DNA from: Zoogloea oleivorans
Lineage (GTDB): Bacteria > Pseudomonadota > Gammaproteobacteria > Burkholderiales > Rhodocyclaceae
NCBI GenBank assembly: GCA_030157785.1
Contig: JAOAUC010000041.1
Span: 1-64,000 of the forward strand
Direction of reading: 5' to 3'
DNA length: 64,000 nucleotides
Shown: positions 25,092-34,435 of the stretch, one piece after another
Layout of the letters: each line of letters begins with the position of its first letter
Numbering within the stretch: position 1 is the stretch's first letter
Notes under the pieces: model-generated
The model's database searches: none
What the model saw: the letters and a program-made list of their open reading frames with translations, nothing else
Told to the model about the DNA's origin: nothing
Made by a program: the position numbers and the translations under genes

Positions 25092-27920
25092 TCAGAGCTT
25101 GCCGCTTAGAACGATGCCGAACCAGCGCGGGTAGGGGTAGGGCGTGTAGCTGTTCCAGCCCTTTTCGTGGGCGTTGTTGTTGAAGGCATTCTTGGCGATC
25201 AGGGTCACGTCATAGTTGCCCTTGTGGTGACCGAGGCCGATGGCCAGGTCGGTGGTGGCCCGGTCCGGTACCCACGAATAGTCGGACATCAGCTCGTCGG
25301 TGGTGGTGCTGCCGATGTAGGCGGTGGTGAAGCTGGCGTGGAAGACCTTGTCGTTGAGCACCGGGCGCCGGTATTCACCGCTTACGTTAACCGTCCAGTA
25401 AGGCGCTTCGCCGAGGCGCTGCCCGCTTCGGTCGATGAAGGGGCTGGACAGGTAGGCCAGCTCGGAGGGCTTGCCCGCGTTCGGGAAGTCCTTGTAGCGG
25501 GCGTCGTTATACGAAGCGGCGGCACGCAGGGTGGTGTAGCGGATGCCGTTGTAGGCGGCATCCACTTCGACGCCGGTCACCTGCACCTTCGGTACGTTGC
25601 CCTGCACGCTGGTATAGGCCAGCGGGTTGCTCACGTTGTTGTTGATGTTGTCCTGGGTCGCGAACTGATCCACCGCGACGACGTTCTGCTGGTAGTCCTT
25701 GATGTCCATCAGATAGACATCGGCGTTGAGCGTCAGTGTCTTGTCGAGCAGGAAGGTCTTTACCCCCAGTTCATAGGCGTTGGTCCGTTCGGGCTTGACC
25801 GTGGTGGCGACGCCGTTGACGTTGAGGGCCGAGCCGGACTTCTCCCCATACTGCCAGCTGGCATAGGCCGTCACGTTGTCGTTGAACTTGTACTTGGGGC
25901 TAAGCACTGCGGAGTGGATCTGGTCCTTGTAGTCGCTGCGCACGCCGGTGATCAAGGCGCCGATCTGGGATGCCCGGATGGCCTTGGCGGCGGCGACCTG
26001 TGCTTTTTGGACGGGACTCAGGCTGGCGTAGGACGCGATGCCGAAGTACTTCTGGGCGACGGAGTCGGCCAGTGCCAGTTGCGCAACGCTGGGGTTGACC
26101 AGATTGCCGGCGGTGCCGTTGGCCACGTTGGCGGTTGAATAGGCGATGGAGTTGAAGCCGCCCAGTGCGGTGCCGCGGGACGACACCGGGTTGAGTGCCG
26201 CGCCGACGCCGTTGTTGCGCAGGTCGGCGAAGTTCTCGGTGGTGCGCCGTTCTGAGCCGATGCGCAGGCCCGCGGTTACGGTGAGCGCATCGTTGAGATG
26301 GAAGTTGGCCTGGCCGTAGATGGCCTGGCTGAAGGTGTTGATGTTCTGCTGGCCGAAGCGGAAGAGGTCTTTCAGGGAGTTGGTCAGAAGTGCCGAGCCT
26401 GCACTGGCGTTAAGGCCGGCGTTGGTGATCAGGGTGTTGTACTGATTGTTGTTGGCATACCAGGCGCCGGCGTCGGAGCCGTAGCCATTCTTCGATTCGA
26501 CCTCGTTTTCGGTTCTCAGGAAATACAGGCCGGTCTGGTAATCGACGAAGTCGTTGGGCTTGCCGGCCAGGCGGAATTCCTGACTGGTCTGCTTGTAGAA
26601 GACGCTGCCGCCCCCGTTCTTCTGGATGTCGAAGGGGGTGCCCTCGTCGTTGCGGGCCTGGAAGCTGTATTGACGGTGGGCCGTGATGGAGGTGAGGGTG
26701 AGCTTGTCCGTCAGGTTGTAATTCACTTCGGCCGAGGCGCCGGACGTGCCGGCGGTCTGCCCCTGGGTCTGGTTCTGGTAGACCTTGCCTTCGCGGGCGA
26801 CGCTGTTCAGCAGTTGGTCATAGGTGAAATTGCGCCCCTGAAACCAGCCCCGTCCGAGTCGGGTCTGGGTGCCGGTGCCGCTGGGGTCCACGAGCGTGCC
26901 ATTGGCGTAGCGCTGGGGTTGCTGGACGAATTCGGTGAAGCCGTTCTGGAGCTGGGTGGCGCGGGGCTGGATGTCGAGGCTGAACTTCGCATTCAGGTCT
27001 GCGGTCGGGGTCAGCAGAAACTGGGTGCGGGCACTGACCCGGTCGCGGTTGTACATGGTGTCCGCTTCCCGGTTGGTGTCTTCGGCAACGGTGTAGGCAC
27101 CGCGCTGCTTGTCCACCACGAAAGACCCGCGCCAGGCCAGCAGATCATCGATGATCGGGCCGCCGATGGCGCCCTTGATGAGTACCGTCTCCCGTTGTCC
27201 GTAGGTCAGTTCATAGTTGGCGCTGGGGGTAAACGATGGTGCGCGGCTGGTGATGGAGACGACGCCGGCGCTGGCGCCCTTGCCGAGCAGGGTCCCCTGG
27301 GGGCCACGGGCTACTTCGACCGACTGGATATCATAGAAGTCGAAGTTGCCAAGCTGGCTGAGGCCGTAGCTGACGCCGTCCACAATCAGGCCGACGCTCG
27401 GGTCCTGGGTTTCGGTGAAGCCACGCCGGCCAAGACCGCGGATCGACAGGGAAGAGCCGCGGGTGTTGTTCTGGTTGAAGGTGATGTTGCCCAGGCGCTT
27501 GGTCAGGGCTTCCAGGTCGCTGGCCTGCTCGCGGTCGAGTTCGGCACCGGACACCACCGAGATCGATACCGGTACGTCGTGCAGCTTTTCGAGCTGGCGA
27601 CGGCTGCGTACCACCACCGAGTCGAGGGTCTGGGTTGCCGGGGCTGCTTCAACAGCCTCTTCCCGGGCGGCCACTGCCGTTGCTGCGGGGGCTGCCTGGG
27701 GTGTTGCGATACTGCCGCGATTTCTTTCCAGTTCCTTTTTCAGGTTCTGGATTTCGGTATTGGCCTTCTGCAATTCAGCCTGAAGTTCTGCGGCCGATTT
27801 TTCATCTGCCGCCGCGAGGGGGCCGGAAACCCCAATTGCCAGTCCCGCAAGAAGGAGGGCAATCGGCTTGAGGCGGGAGGGGTGTGCTGAACGTCTGTCT
27901 TCTTTTGTGTTTTGACTCAT
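25092..27920 (-). CDS. TonB-dependent receptor 2 with N-terminal coiled coil
   Basis: 942 residues and clearly paralogous to receptor 1: same domain order, with signal peptide to about residue 38 (AAA-DEKSA), coiled coil about 40-68, Ala-rich linker, plug (VVVRSRRQLEKLHDVPVSIS, GPQGTLLGKGASAGVVSITS) and barrel ending PRWFGIVLSGKL. The N-terminal coiled coil is not part of ordinary TonB receptors and is conserved in both copies, implying a periplasmic partner or trimer contact. It is divergent from the first DUF1549 operon, each with its own sigma-54 promoter. Confidence 0.92.
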   Translation of the reverse strand: MSQNTKEDRRSAHPSRLKPIALLLAGLAIGVSGPLAAADEKSAAELQAELQKANTEIQNLKKELERNRGSIATPQAAPAATAVAAREEAVEAAPATQTLDSVVVRSRRQLEKLHDVPVSISVVSGAELDREQASDLEALTKRLGNITFNQNNTRGSSLSIRGLGRRGFTETQDPSVGLIVDGVSYGLSQLGNFDFYDIQSVEVARGPQGTLLGKGASAGVVSITSRAPSFTPSANYELTYGQRETVLIKGAIGGPIIDDLLAWRGSFVVDKQRGAYTVAEDTNREADTMYNRDRVSARTQFLLTPTADLNAKFSLDIQPRATQLQNGFTEFVQQPQRYANGTLVDPSGTGTQTRLGRGWFQGRNFTYDQLLNSVAREGKVYQNQTQGQTAGTSGASAEVNYNLTDKLTLTSITAHRQYSFQARNDEGTPFDIQKNGGGSVFYKQTSQEFRLAGKPNDFVDYQTGLYFLRTENEVESKNGYGSDAGAWYANNNQYNTLITNAGLNASAGSALLTNSLKDLFRFGQQNINTFSQAIYGQANFHLNDALTVTAGLRIGSERRTTENFADLRNNGVGAALNPVSSRGTALGGFNSIAYSTANVANGTAGNLVNPSVAQLALADSVAQKYFGIASYASLSPVQKAQVAAAKAIRASQIGALITGVRSDYKDQIHSAVLSPKYKFNDNVTAYASWQYGEKSGSALNVNGVATTVKPERTNAYELGVKTFLLDKTLTLNADVYLMDIKDYQQNVVAVDQFATQDNINNNVSNPLAYTSVQGNVPKVQVTGVEVDAAYNGIRYTTLRAAASYNDARYKDFPNAGKPSELAYLSSPFIDRSGQRLGEAPYWTVNVSGEYRRPVLNDKVFHASFTTAYIGSTTTDELMSDYSWVPDRATTDLAIGLGHHKGNYDVTLIAKNAFNNNAHEKGWNSYTPYPYPRWFGIVLSGKL

Positions 27921-27963
27921 GGCTATTTTTCACGATGGGTAGGAATTAGGTTTTGTCGTGATT

Positions 27964-27979
27964 AGCATTAGCTGTGCCA
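27964..27979 (-). promoter_or_regulatory. Sigma-54 promoter of TonB receptor 2
   Basis: Minus strand TGGCACA-N4-ATGCT, GG-N10-GC spacing exact, 44 bp before the ATG. Confidence 0.7.
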
Positions 27980-28044
27980 TGGGCAATACGTAGCGATTCA
28001 GGTGTGCATTTCGGGATTTTTCAATGTATTTGAAAAGTCGGTTT

Positions 28045-28066
28045 TTGTTTTTGCCCGTAAAAACAA
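28045..28066. promoter_or_regulatory. Palindrome, candidate activator site
   Basis: TTGTTTTT and AAAAACAA are perfect 8-bp arms around GCCCGT. It lies 66 bp upstream of the -24 box of TonB receptor 2, and its GTAAAAACA word also occurs upstream of TonB receptor 1 (24943-24951). Confidence 0.4.
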
Positions 28067-28236
28067 TGTTTATATTTCATCGTGCATCGGATATGAAAAC
28101 TTAATCACATGACCGTTCTTGTTCAATTGTGCTGGCTTTGTGCTCGAATATAAACATGACGTAAGGGTTTACGTTTTTGTGCCTGTCGTTAATTGTGTGG
28201 AGGCCTTTTGTGAGATGTTGGCGGTGCTGTCTGTTA

Positions 28237-28266
28237 ATCAGCAGTTAAGTTGGATCGGCTGCTGAT
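28237..28266. promoter_or_regulatory. ATCAGCAG inverted repeat, candidate enhancer site
   Basis: ATCAGCAG at 28237-28244 and CTGCTGAT at 28259-28266, about 130-158 bp upstream of the -24 box of the first DUF1549 operon. The extended word AATCAGCAG also occurs in the pump/sulfatase region (53435-53443) and before the SMP-30 gene (58346-58354). Confidence 0.45.
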
Positions 28267-28393
28267 GAGGCAGCATGGCTTTTTTTTAAATACCTGTATT
28301 TGTTGCGTGGTTTTTGCCGGATTCTGTTTTCAATGCATTGATTTTAATGAGGTAAGTTTTTTTCGGCTTGCTCTGCTGACGTGCCCTTGTCGC

Positions 28394-28409
28394 TGGCACG
28401 ATAGCTGCA
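28394..28409 (+). promoter_or_regulatory. Sigma-54 promoter of the first DUF1549 operon
   Basis: TGGCACG-N4-CTGCA matches the consensus at all but one position, with GG-N10-GC spacing; 59 bp before the ATG. Confidence 0.8.
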
Positions 28410-28467
28410 ACAGGAATGTCATGTGTTTCGTGTCAATCTTGTTAATAGCGTTTCAGGGAGTGTGCAG

Positions 28468-30813
28468 ATGCGTGTCAGAAATGGGGTGTATGTAGCGGTT
28501 CTGTTGGCGGTGACGTCGGCCGCCATCGGTGCCGAGGTCGATAAGAAGCCGGCCGCAGCGGCGGCGTCGGCCAAATCGACGGTTCCCAACGGCTGGGCTT
28601 ATTTGCCGGTGAAAAGCCCGGAGGCTCCGGCGGTCAAGCAGGGCAAATGGGTTCGCTCGCCGGTTGATGCATTTGTGCTGGCCAAGCTGGAAGAAAAGGG
28701 CATCAAGCCTTCTGCTGAAACTGACCGTGCCACCTTTATTCGTCGGGCCACGCTGGACTCATGGGGTTTGTTGCCGACGCCGGAAGAGGTCAAGGCCTTT
28801 GTCAATGACAAGTCGCCCAATGCCTATGAAAAGCTGGTCGATCGCTTGCTCGCCTCTCATCATTTCGGTGAGCGTCAGGCGCGCCGCTGGCTCGATCTGG
28901 CCCGCTACGCGGACAGTTCCGGCTTCCAGAATGATGCGACCCGCCCGAATAACTGGCGCTATCGCGATTACGTGATCAAGGCCTTCAACGAAGACAAGCC
29001 TTTCGATCGTTTCATCAAGGAGCAGGTGGCCGGCGACGAACTGTGGCCCGACAGCCAGGAGGCCAAGATCGCCACCGGCTTCCTGGCCGGTTACCCTGAC
29101 AACGCCAACTCCCGCGACTTGGTGCAGCGCAAGTACCAGATCACCACCGACATCACCGACACCATTGGTGAGACCTTCCTGGCGTCGACCACCGGTTGCG
29201 CCCGCTGCCACAACCACAAGTCCGACAAGCTCAGCCAGAAGGAATACTTCCAGGTTCAGGCTTTCTTCGCCAACACGGCTTTCGATCAGCGTTTGCCGCT
29301 GGTCAAAGGCAGTGAAACCGAGTGGGACAAGAAGTTTACCGAGCAGCAGGCCAAGTATCGGGAGGCCACCAAGGAGATCCGCGACAAGCAGGCCGCCGTG
29401 CTGGCGCCGTACAAGGAGGCGGGCGTCAAGTATCAGAAGGAGCGTTACCTGACCGACAGCCGCGAATCCATCTTCAAGGCCGAGAGGGACTGGAATGCGC
29501 TGGACCGCTGGGTGAACTTCCGCCACAAGACGGTTTTCAACGCGGATACCGATACCGCCGGCTACCTGCGTCTGACCGCCGAGAACAAGGACCACGCCGA
29601 TCACACGCCCGACCGGATTGTTGCCTGGAAGGACTACCAGAAGCTGCAAGCCGAACTGCGCAAGTTCGACAATCTGCGCCCCGAGCGTGGTTCCACCAAC
29701 ATCACCGCGGCAACGGAGCTCGGCCATTCGGATTCGCCGCCCACCTTCGTGCGCTTCGGTGGCATCCACGAGCGTCCCCTCGAGGAAGTTCAGCCGGGCA
29801 TTCCGGCCCTGTGGGGTGGCGACAAGATCGACATCAAGCCGACAGCAACGTCGTCCGGCCGCCGCACGGCCCTGGCCAACTGGCTGTCCAGCGCCAACAA
29901 TCCGCTGACCGCCCGAGTGTATGTGAACCGCGTGTGGGGGCAGTACTTCGACAAGGGCATCGTCGGCTCGCTGGCTGACTTTGGTCGCGCCGGCGAGAAG
30001 CCGACCAATCCAGAACTGCTCGACTATCTGGCCAGCAGCTTTGTGAAGAACGGCTGGAGCGTGAAGAAGCTGCAACGGGAGATCCTGCTGTCCAGCGTCT
30101 ACCGCCAGTCTTCCGAGCCGCGTGACGACGTGGCCAAGCTGGATCCGAAGAACGAGTTGCTGGCGGTGTATCCCCGCAAGCGCCTCGAAGCCGAGGAAAT
30201 CCGTGATGCCCTGCTGTACGCATCCGGCCAGCTCAACGATGTGGTGGGCGGCCCGTCGGTGTTCCCGCCGATTGCCAAGGTGCTCGAAGGCGGTCAGGCC
30301 GACTTTGACGGCAACCGTGCGTGGAGCGTGTCGAAGGACAAGGCCGACTGGAACCGTCGCAGCGTCTATATCTTCAGCCGCCGCAGCCTGCCCTATCCGT
30401 TGTTGCAGAACTTCGATCCGGCCAATCCTTCCCAGGCCCACCACAAGCGTGACGTGACCACCACGCCGCTGCAGGCCCTGACGCTGTTCAACAGCGACAT
30501 CGTGGTGAATTGGTCGCAGGCCCTGGCCGGCCGGATCATCAATGAAGCGGGCAAGGACGAGTCTGCCCAGTTGAGCCGCCTGTACCAGATCCTCTTCTCC
30601 CGCGAGCCGAGCAAGACCGAGGTGGCCGCACTGAAGGGCTTCCTGATCAAGGAAGAAGGCGTCGTCCAGAAAAAGGTTGCCGCCGGCAAGTTCGAAGCCG
30701 CGGTACCCGTCGGCCTGAAGGATCCTTCCATCATCAATCCGGTGCGTGGCGCGGCCTTCGTCGATCTGGTGCATACCGTGGCCAATTCCAACGATTTCGC
30801 CTACCGCTTCTGA
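28468..30813 (+). CDS. DUF1549/DUF1553 protein with one haem motif (copy 1)
   Basis: The ATG at 28468 gives a Sec signal peptide (MRVRNGVYVAVLLAVTSAAI). 781 residues: DUF1549 (about 45-270) with VRSPVDAFVLAKLEEKGI, RRWLDLARYADSSGFQND and GCARCHNHKSD, whose CARCH is a c-type haem site; then a variable middle and DUF1553 (about 460-720) with SSGRRTALANWLSSANNPLT, NRVWGQYFDKG and LLSSVYRQSS. These PSCyt2/PSD1 domains are abundant in Planctomycetes, where they pair with DUF1501 proteins. The biochemical role is unknown. First gene of a five-gene operon repeated at 34.4 kb. Confidence 0.9.
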   Translation: MRVRNGVYVAVLLAVTSAAIGAEVDKKPAAAAASAKSTVPNGWAYLPVKSPEAPAVKQGKWVRSPVDAFVLAKLEEKGIKPSAETDRATFIRRATLDSWGLLPTPEEVKAFVNDKSPNAYEKLVDRLLASHHFGERQARRWLDLARYADSSGFQNDATRPNNWRYRDYVIKAFNEDKPFDRFIKEQVAGDELWPDSQEAKIATGFLAGYPDNANSRDLVQRKYQITTDITDTIGETFLASTTGCARCHNHKSDKLSQKEYFQVQAFFANTAFDQRLPLVKGSETEWDKKFTEQQAKYREATKEIRDKQAAVLAPYKEAGVKYQKERYLTDSRESIFKAERDWNALDRWVNFRHKTVFNADTDTAGYLRLTAENKDHADHTPDRIVAWKDYQKLQAELRKFDNLRPERGSTNITAATELGHSDSPPTFVRFGGIHERPLEEVQPGIPALWGGDKIDIKPTATSSGRRTALANWLSSANNPLTARVYVNRVWGQYFDKGIVGSLADFGRAGEKPTNPELLDYLASSFVKNGWSVKKLQREILLSSVYRQSSEPRDDVAKLDPKNELLAVYPRKRLEAEEIRDALLYASGQLNDVVGGPSVFPPIAKVLEGGQADFDGNRAWSVSKDKADWNRRSVYIFSRRSLPYPLLQNFDPANPSQAHHKRDVTTTPLQALTLFNSDIVVNWSQALAGRIINEAGKDESAQLSRLYQILFSREPSKTEVAALKGFLIKEEGVVQKKVAAGKFEAAVPVGLKDPSIINPVRGAAFVDLVHTVANSNDFAYRF

Positions 30814-30848
30814 CCAACCCCAATTATTCGAAATAAGGAAAACCGATC

Positions 30849-32300
30849 ATGAGTACCAACCGTCGCGACTTTCTTCTCAAGGCCGGGCTGGGCGTAGGTG
30901 GTGTTGCTGCCAGCGGCTTCATTCCCGGTGTGGGCTACATCAATGCCGCCACGGCGGCCGAATTGATCGATCCGCTGGCCCCCAAGCAGCCGCACTTTCC
31001 GGGCAAGGTCAAATCGGTCATCTGGCTCCACCAGAACGGCGCGCCTTCCACGCTGGACCTGTACGACTACAAGCCGGAGCTCTTCAAGCTGGCCGGCCAG
31101 CCGGTGCCGGCGTCCTTCCTGAAGGGCATCAAGACCTCCACCCAGGGCGGGGTGAACAAGCTCTTTGCGTCCAACAAGCGCACCTTCAAGCAGCACGGCG
31201 AGAGCGGCGCATGGTTCTCCGAACTGCTGCCCAACCTGGCCCAGCAGGCCGACAAGCTGGCCTTCATCAAGTCGAGTGTGACCGTTGGCGCGACCCACGA
31301 CATCTCGATCCTGAAGCTCAACACGGGTGACCTGAACCCGGGCCGCCCGTCCCTCGGGGCGTGGATCAACTACGCGCTGGGCTCCCTCAATCCGGACCTG
31401 CCGTCCTACGTGGTGCTCTACAACGGCGAGCAGGAGCCCAGCGCCGGCTCGGTGAACTGGAGCTCCGGCTTCCTGCCGGCGGTTTATCAGGGCACTGCCT
31501 TCCGGCCGAGTGACTCCCCGATCCTCTACCTGGAGCGTCCCGACCTGCGTTCTGCCGACCAGCAGCGGGCTTCGCTGGATCTGCTCAAGAGCCTCAACAG
31601 AATCGGCGGGGATCGCCGTCCGAACGACACCGAGCTGCGTGCCCGTCTCGAGTCCTACGAACTGGCTGACCGCATGCAGAAGGCCGCGCCGGAAGCGGTC
31701 GATCTGTCGAAGGAGTCCGAAGCCACTCTCAAGCTCTACGGCATCGACGACCCGACGAGCGAAAGCTACGGCAAGGTGTTGCTGCGTGCCCGTCGCCTGG
31801 TGGAGCGGGGCGTTCGCTTCATCCAGGTGGTGTCCGGCTATCCGAGCAACGTGCAGGATAACGAGCGGCGTAGCTGGGACGCCCACAGTGATCTGGATGG
31901 CAACCACGCCACCCAGGCACGCATGGTCGACAAGCCCATCGCCGGCCTGCTGGCCGATCTCAAGACCCTCGGCCTGCTCGATTCGACGCTGGTGGTGTGG
32001 GCCTCCGAGTTCTCCCGCACCCCGTGGGGCGAAAGCGGCACCGGCCGCGACCACAACCCGTGGGGTTACACCCAGTGGGTGGCGGGCGGCGGCGTGAAGG
32101 CCGGCTACACCTTCGGCGAGACGGACGAACTGGGTGTGCAGGTGGCAGACAAGGACAAGGCTGTGGATACCTACGACTTGCACGCCACGGTTCTGCACCT
32201 GCTGGGCCTCGATCACCTCAAGACCACCTTCCTCAACAACGGCCGTTCGGAACGCCCGACGGTGGTGTATGGCAAGGTGGTGAAAGAAATTCTGGCCTGA
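30849..32300 (+). CDS. DUF1501 protein, Tat-exported (copy 1)
   Basis: 483 residues with a twin-arginine signal (NRRDFLLKAG). DUF1501 belongs to the alkaline phosphatase/sulfatase superfamily. Visible parts include WLHQNGAPSTLDLYDYKP, SSGFLPAVYQGTAF, RARRLVERGVRFIQV and a metal-site-like WASEFSRTPWGESGTGRDHN. No sulfatase Cys/Ser-formylglycine motif is seen, so hydrolysis is not assured. Tat export suggests folding or metal loading before secretion. It sits 35 bp after the DUF1549 partner; the two domains are nearly always neighbours. Confidence 0.9.
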   Translation: MSTNRRDFLLKAGLGVGGVAASGFIPGVGYINAATAAELIDPLAPKQPHFPGKVKSVIWLHQNGAPSTLDLYDYKPELFKLAGQPVPASFLKGIKTSTQGGVNKLFASNKRTFKQHGESGAWFSELLPNLAQQADKLAFIKSSVTVGATHDISILKLNTGDLNPGRPSLGAWINYALGSLNPDLPSYVVLYNGEQEPSAGSVNWSSGFLPAVYQGTAFRPSDSPILYLERPDLRSADQQRASLDLLKSLNRIGGDRRPNDTELRARLESYELADRMQKAAPEAVDLSKESEATLKLYGIDDPTSESYGKVLLRARRLVERGVRFIQVVSGYPSNVQDNERRSWDAHSDLDGNHATQARMVDKPIAGLLADLKTLGLLDSTLVVWASEFSRTPWGESGTGRDHNPWGYTQWVAGGGVKAGYTFGETDELGVQVADKDKAVDTYDLHATVLHLLGLDHLKTTFLNNGRSERPTVVYGKVVKEILA

Positions 32301-32312
32301 TATAAAAAATGA

Positions 32313-32346
32313 GGAATCGCTCCGGCCATGCGCCGGAAGCGATTCC
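32313..32346 (+). other. Intercistronic hairpin before the small cytochrome gene (copy 1)
   Basis: GGAATCGCTCCGGC and GCCGGAAGCGATTCC pair over 14 bp with one bulged base. A different hairpin stands at the same place in the second operon (38381-38404). It probably adjusts the ratio of cytochrome to DUF1501 mRNA. Confidence 0.5.
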
Positions 32347-32366
32347 CGTTGCCCCGAATACAGAGA

Positions 32367-32753
32367 ATGAAATCTTCCTTAATTGCCGTCCTTTTCGGGC
32401 TGGCATCCTTGCTGCCTAATGTGGCGGGATCGGCCGAGCTTGAGCTGGATTCGGAGATCATGAAGTCCATCGAGGATTTGAATAAGAGCCTGTCCTCGAA
32501 CATCGCCATTGGCGCTGCGGCAGCCAGCACCTCGGACACCAGGGAGCTGGCCGAACTTTTCGCCCAGGTGGAGACGTATTTTGTCGCCAAAGGCGGCGCG
32601 GACGATGCCGTGGAATTGACGCGCAAGAGTCGGGTTCTGGTTGCCGATATTTCGGCCTCGGTGGCGAAGAAGGATTTCACCCGCGCCACCGACCAGTCCA
32701 CCGATCTGTCCCGCACCTGCAAGACCTGCCACACCTTTTACAAGAAATCCTGA
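32367..32753 (+). CDS. Small monohaem cytochrome, cytochrome c'-like (copy 1)
   Basis: 128 residues from MKSSLIAVLFGLAS, a Sec signal peptide; the longer frame is rejected. The mature part is helical with a single C-terminal CKTCHTFYKK haem site, the layout of class II cytochromes, but shorter than classical cytochrome c'. The homologue in operon 2 is at 38427-38807. Likely a periplasmic electron carrier for the module. Confidence 0.8.
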   Translation: MKSSLIAVLFGLASLLPNVAGSAELELDSEIMKSIEDLNKSLSSNIAIGAAAASTSDTRELAELFAQVETYFVAKGGADDAVELTRKSRVLVADISASVAKKDFTRATDQSTDLSRTCKTCHTFYKKS

Positions 32754-32766
32754 GGAAACAATTCCG

Positions 32767-33351
32767 ATGAATCGCGCGCTTATTCCTGCCCTTTTGCTGT
32801 CTGCCCTGTTTTCCGCGCCATCCCTGGCCGCCCTGAATGAAGGCGACAAGGCGCCGGACTTTACGGCCCAGGCCTCCCTGGCCGGCAAGGCTTTCAATTA
32901 CACGTTCAAGGACGCTCTGAAAAAAGGGCCGGTGGTGGTCTATTTCTATCCGTCGGCCTTTACCGGTGGCTGCAATCTGCAGGCTCACACCTTTGCCGAA
33001 AACATCGACAAGTTCGCCGCTGCCGGCGCGACCGTGATTGGCGTGTCCCTCGACAGCATCGGGCGTCTTAATTCCTTTTCGGCCGACCCTGAGTATTGCG
33101 CCGGCAAGGTGGCCGTAGCCTCCGATCCGGATGGCAAGATCGCCCGCTCCTTCGACCTGGCCGTGGCCGACATTCCGGCCGGTCGCAAGGACACCAAGGG
33201 CAATGACATCGACCACGGTCGGGTGGACCGGGTGACTTTCGTGATCAAGCCCGACGGCAAGGTCGCGGCCACCATCGGTGGTGTCGCCCCGGTTGCCAAC
33301 GTGGAAAAGGCGCTGGAAACCGTAACCCGCCTGGCGTCCGCCCGCCGCTGA
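32767..33351 (+). CDS. Periplasmic peroxiredoxin-like protein
   Basis: 194 residues with signal peptide MNRALIPALLLSALFSAPSL. NEGDKAPDFTAQASL, VVYFYPSAFTGGCNLQAHTF and RVTFVIKPDGKV follow the BCP/AhpC pattern. In the usual FTPxCT motif the first Thr-Pro is replaced (FTGGCN), but the peroxidatic Cys is kept. It lies 13 bp from both neighbours, so is part of the operon; a role in removing peroxide produced by the oxidative module is inferred. Operon 2 has a third small cytochrome here instead. Confidence 0.82.
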   Translation: MNRALIPALLLSALFSAPSLAALNEGDKAPDFTAQASLAGKAFNYTFKDALKKGPVVVYFYPSAFTGGCNLQAHTFAENIDKFAAAGATVIGVSLDSIGRLNSFSADPEYCAGKVAVASDPDGKIARSFDLAVADIPAGRKDTKGNDIDHGRVDRVTFVIKPDGKVAATIGGVAPVANVEKALETVTRLASARR

Positions 33352-33364
33352 GGTCGATTTGCCG

Positions 33365-34108
33365 ATGAGGGGTTTGCGAGGGAGGGGCAAGGCGCCGGTG
33401 AGTGGTTTGGGGGGCGTGGTCTTTGCCGTGCTGTTGGCCGCACTCGTCCTGTCGGCGCCGGTGATGGCCCAGACGGGCAAAGGCAAGGGGAAGGCGACTG
33501 TCGTGGCTGCTGTTCCTGCCGCAGGGCCGGCTGTCGTCAAGGGCGACCCGCAGCGGGGGGCCGTCAAGTCGGAGGACGAGCGGTGCCAGGAGTGCCATGG
33601 GGCTGACGGTCACGGTTTCGGGCAGAGCGCCAGTTCCGAGGGGCGCCACCCCAAGCTGGCCGGTCAGCCGGCGGCGTACATCATCAAGCAGCTCGACAAC
33701 TTTCGCAGTGGCGCGCGCAAGCATGACGTGATGAGCATGATGGCCAGAACGGTGGATCCGGCGGATGTCGTCGACATTGCCGCCTACTTTGCCAGCCGCA
33801 GTCCGATGAAGGGCGACGGTACGGGGGACAACCCGGCGGGCCGGGCTCTGTACGAAAAGGGCGACCCGGCGCGCGGCGTAACGGCCTGCATCACCTGCCA
33901 TGGTCCGGGCGGCAAGGGCTTGGCGGGGCTGGGGGCCGAGTCGCCGCTGATCGGCGGGCAGGAGTGGCGCTACCTGGAAAAGCAGCTTCTCGACTGGCGC
34001 AGTGGCGAGCGCAGCAACAGCCGGGATGGGGTCATGAATGCGGTGATTCGCCCGCTGAGCGACCAGGATATTCGGGCCTTGAGCGACTTCCTTTCGGGGC
34101 TGCCCTGA
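33365..34108 (+). CDS. Diheme cytochrome c, c4-like (copy 1)
   Basis: 247 residues; the ATG is six bases after a TTG alternative. The N-terminus has an Arg-rich lead and a hydrophobic signal segment. Two class I haem domains carry CQECHGADG and CITCHGPGG, each followed by the c4-type LAGQPAAYIIKQL or IGGQEWRYLEKQL and a distal Met (VMSMM, VMNAV). It would pass electrons to a terminal oxidase or other acceptor. The homologue in operon 2 is at 39242-39898. Confidence 0.88.
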   Translation: MRGLRGRGKAPVSGLGGVVFAVLLAALVLSAPVMAQTGKGKGKATVVAAVPAAGPAVVKGDPQRGAVKSEDERCQECHGADGHGFGQSASSEGRHPKLAGQPAAYIIKQLDNFRSGARKHDVMSMMARTVDPADVVDIAAYFASRSPMKGDGTGDNPAGRALYEKGDPARGVTACITCHGPGGKGLAGLGAESPLIGGQEWRYLEKQLLDWRSGERSNSRDGVMNAVIRPLSDQDIRALSDFLSGLP

Positions 34109-34435
34109 AGTGATCCGTCCAGGTGGCCGGTGCCGCGCTGCTGGCCAACTGTTGGCGCTGCAGCACGGCCGTTTATATGCGTGCTGGGCTGGCAACAGTC
34201 GGCTTGGCTGCATGAGTTGAAAAAACACGCTTGAGCGACCGGGGAGGGCTGGAGGAAGTGTTGGATTAGTTTTTAAAATTCAATCGTTTGGTTTTATTTT
34301 CTATGTCTTTCGAATCAACTTGCGTGGGGCCGGCACGGAATCTGCTGTTTCTCCTGTAGAGCCAGCTGGCGTTCAGCGCTGGCGGCGGAGCGGAGCGCCA
34401 GCGGTGTTCCGGGTGAATCCACAGGAGTTGAGAAG
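34109..34435. other. Intergenic control region of the second DUF1549 operon
   Basis: 327 bp without a gene. It contains the palindrome GCCAACTGTTGGC (34144-34156) inside a longer imperfect hairpin that could end the first operon, then an AT-rich stretch and a sigma-54 promoter. GCCAACTGTTG recurs upstream of the rhodanese gene (61192-61202, reverse strand). Confidence 0.5.
34331..34346 (+). promoter_or_regulatory. Sigma-54 promoter of the second DUF1549 operon
   Basis: CGGCACG-N4-CTGCT; GG-N10-GC spacing exact; 90 bp before the ATG, giving a longer leader than the other sites. Confidence 0.65.

Larger units (their letters stand above)
27921..28467. other. AT-rich divergent regulatory region
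   Basis: 547 bp with no gene. It holds two outward-facing sigma-54 promoters and three palindromes between them: TTGTTTTT/AAAAACAA (28045-28066), ACGTAA/TTACGT (28159-28174) and ATCAGCAG/CTGCTGAT (28237-28266). These are candidate activator sites serving both directions. The marked AT content compared with the flanks fits a DNA-bending control region. Confidence 0.6.
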
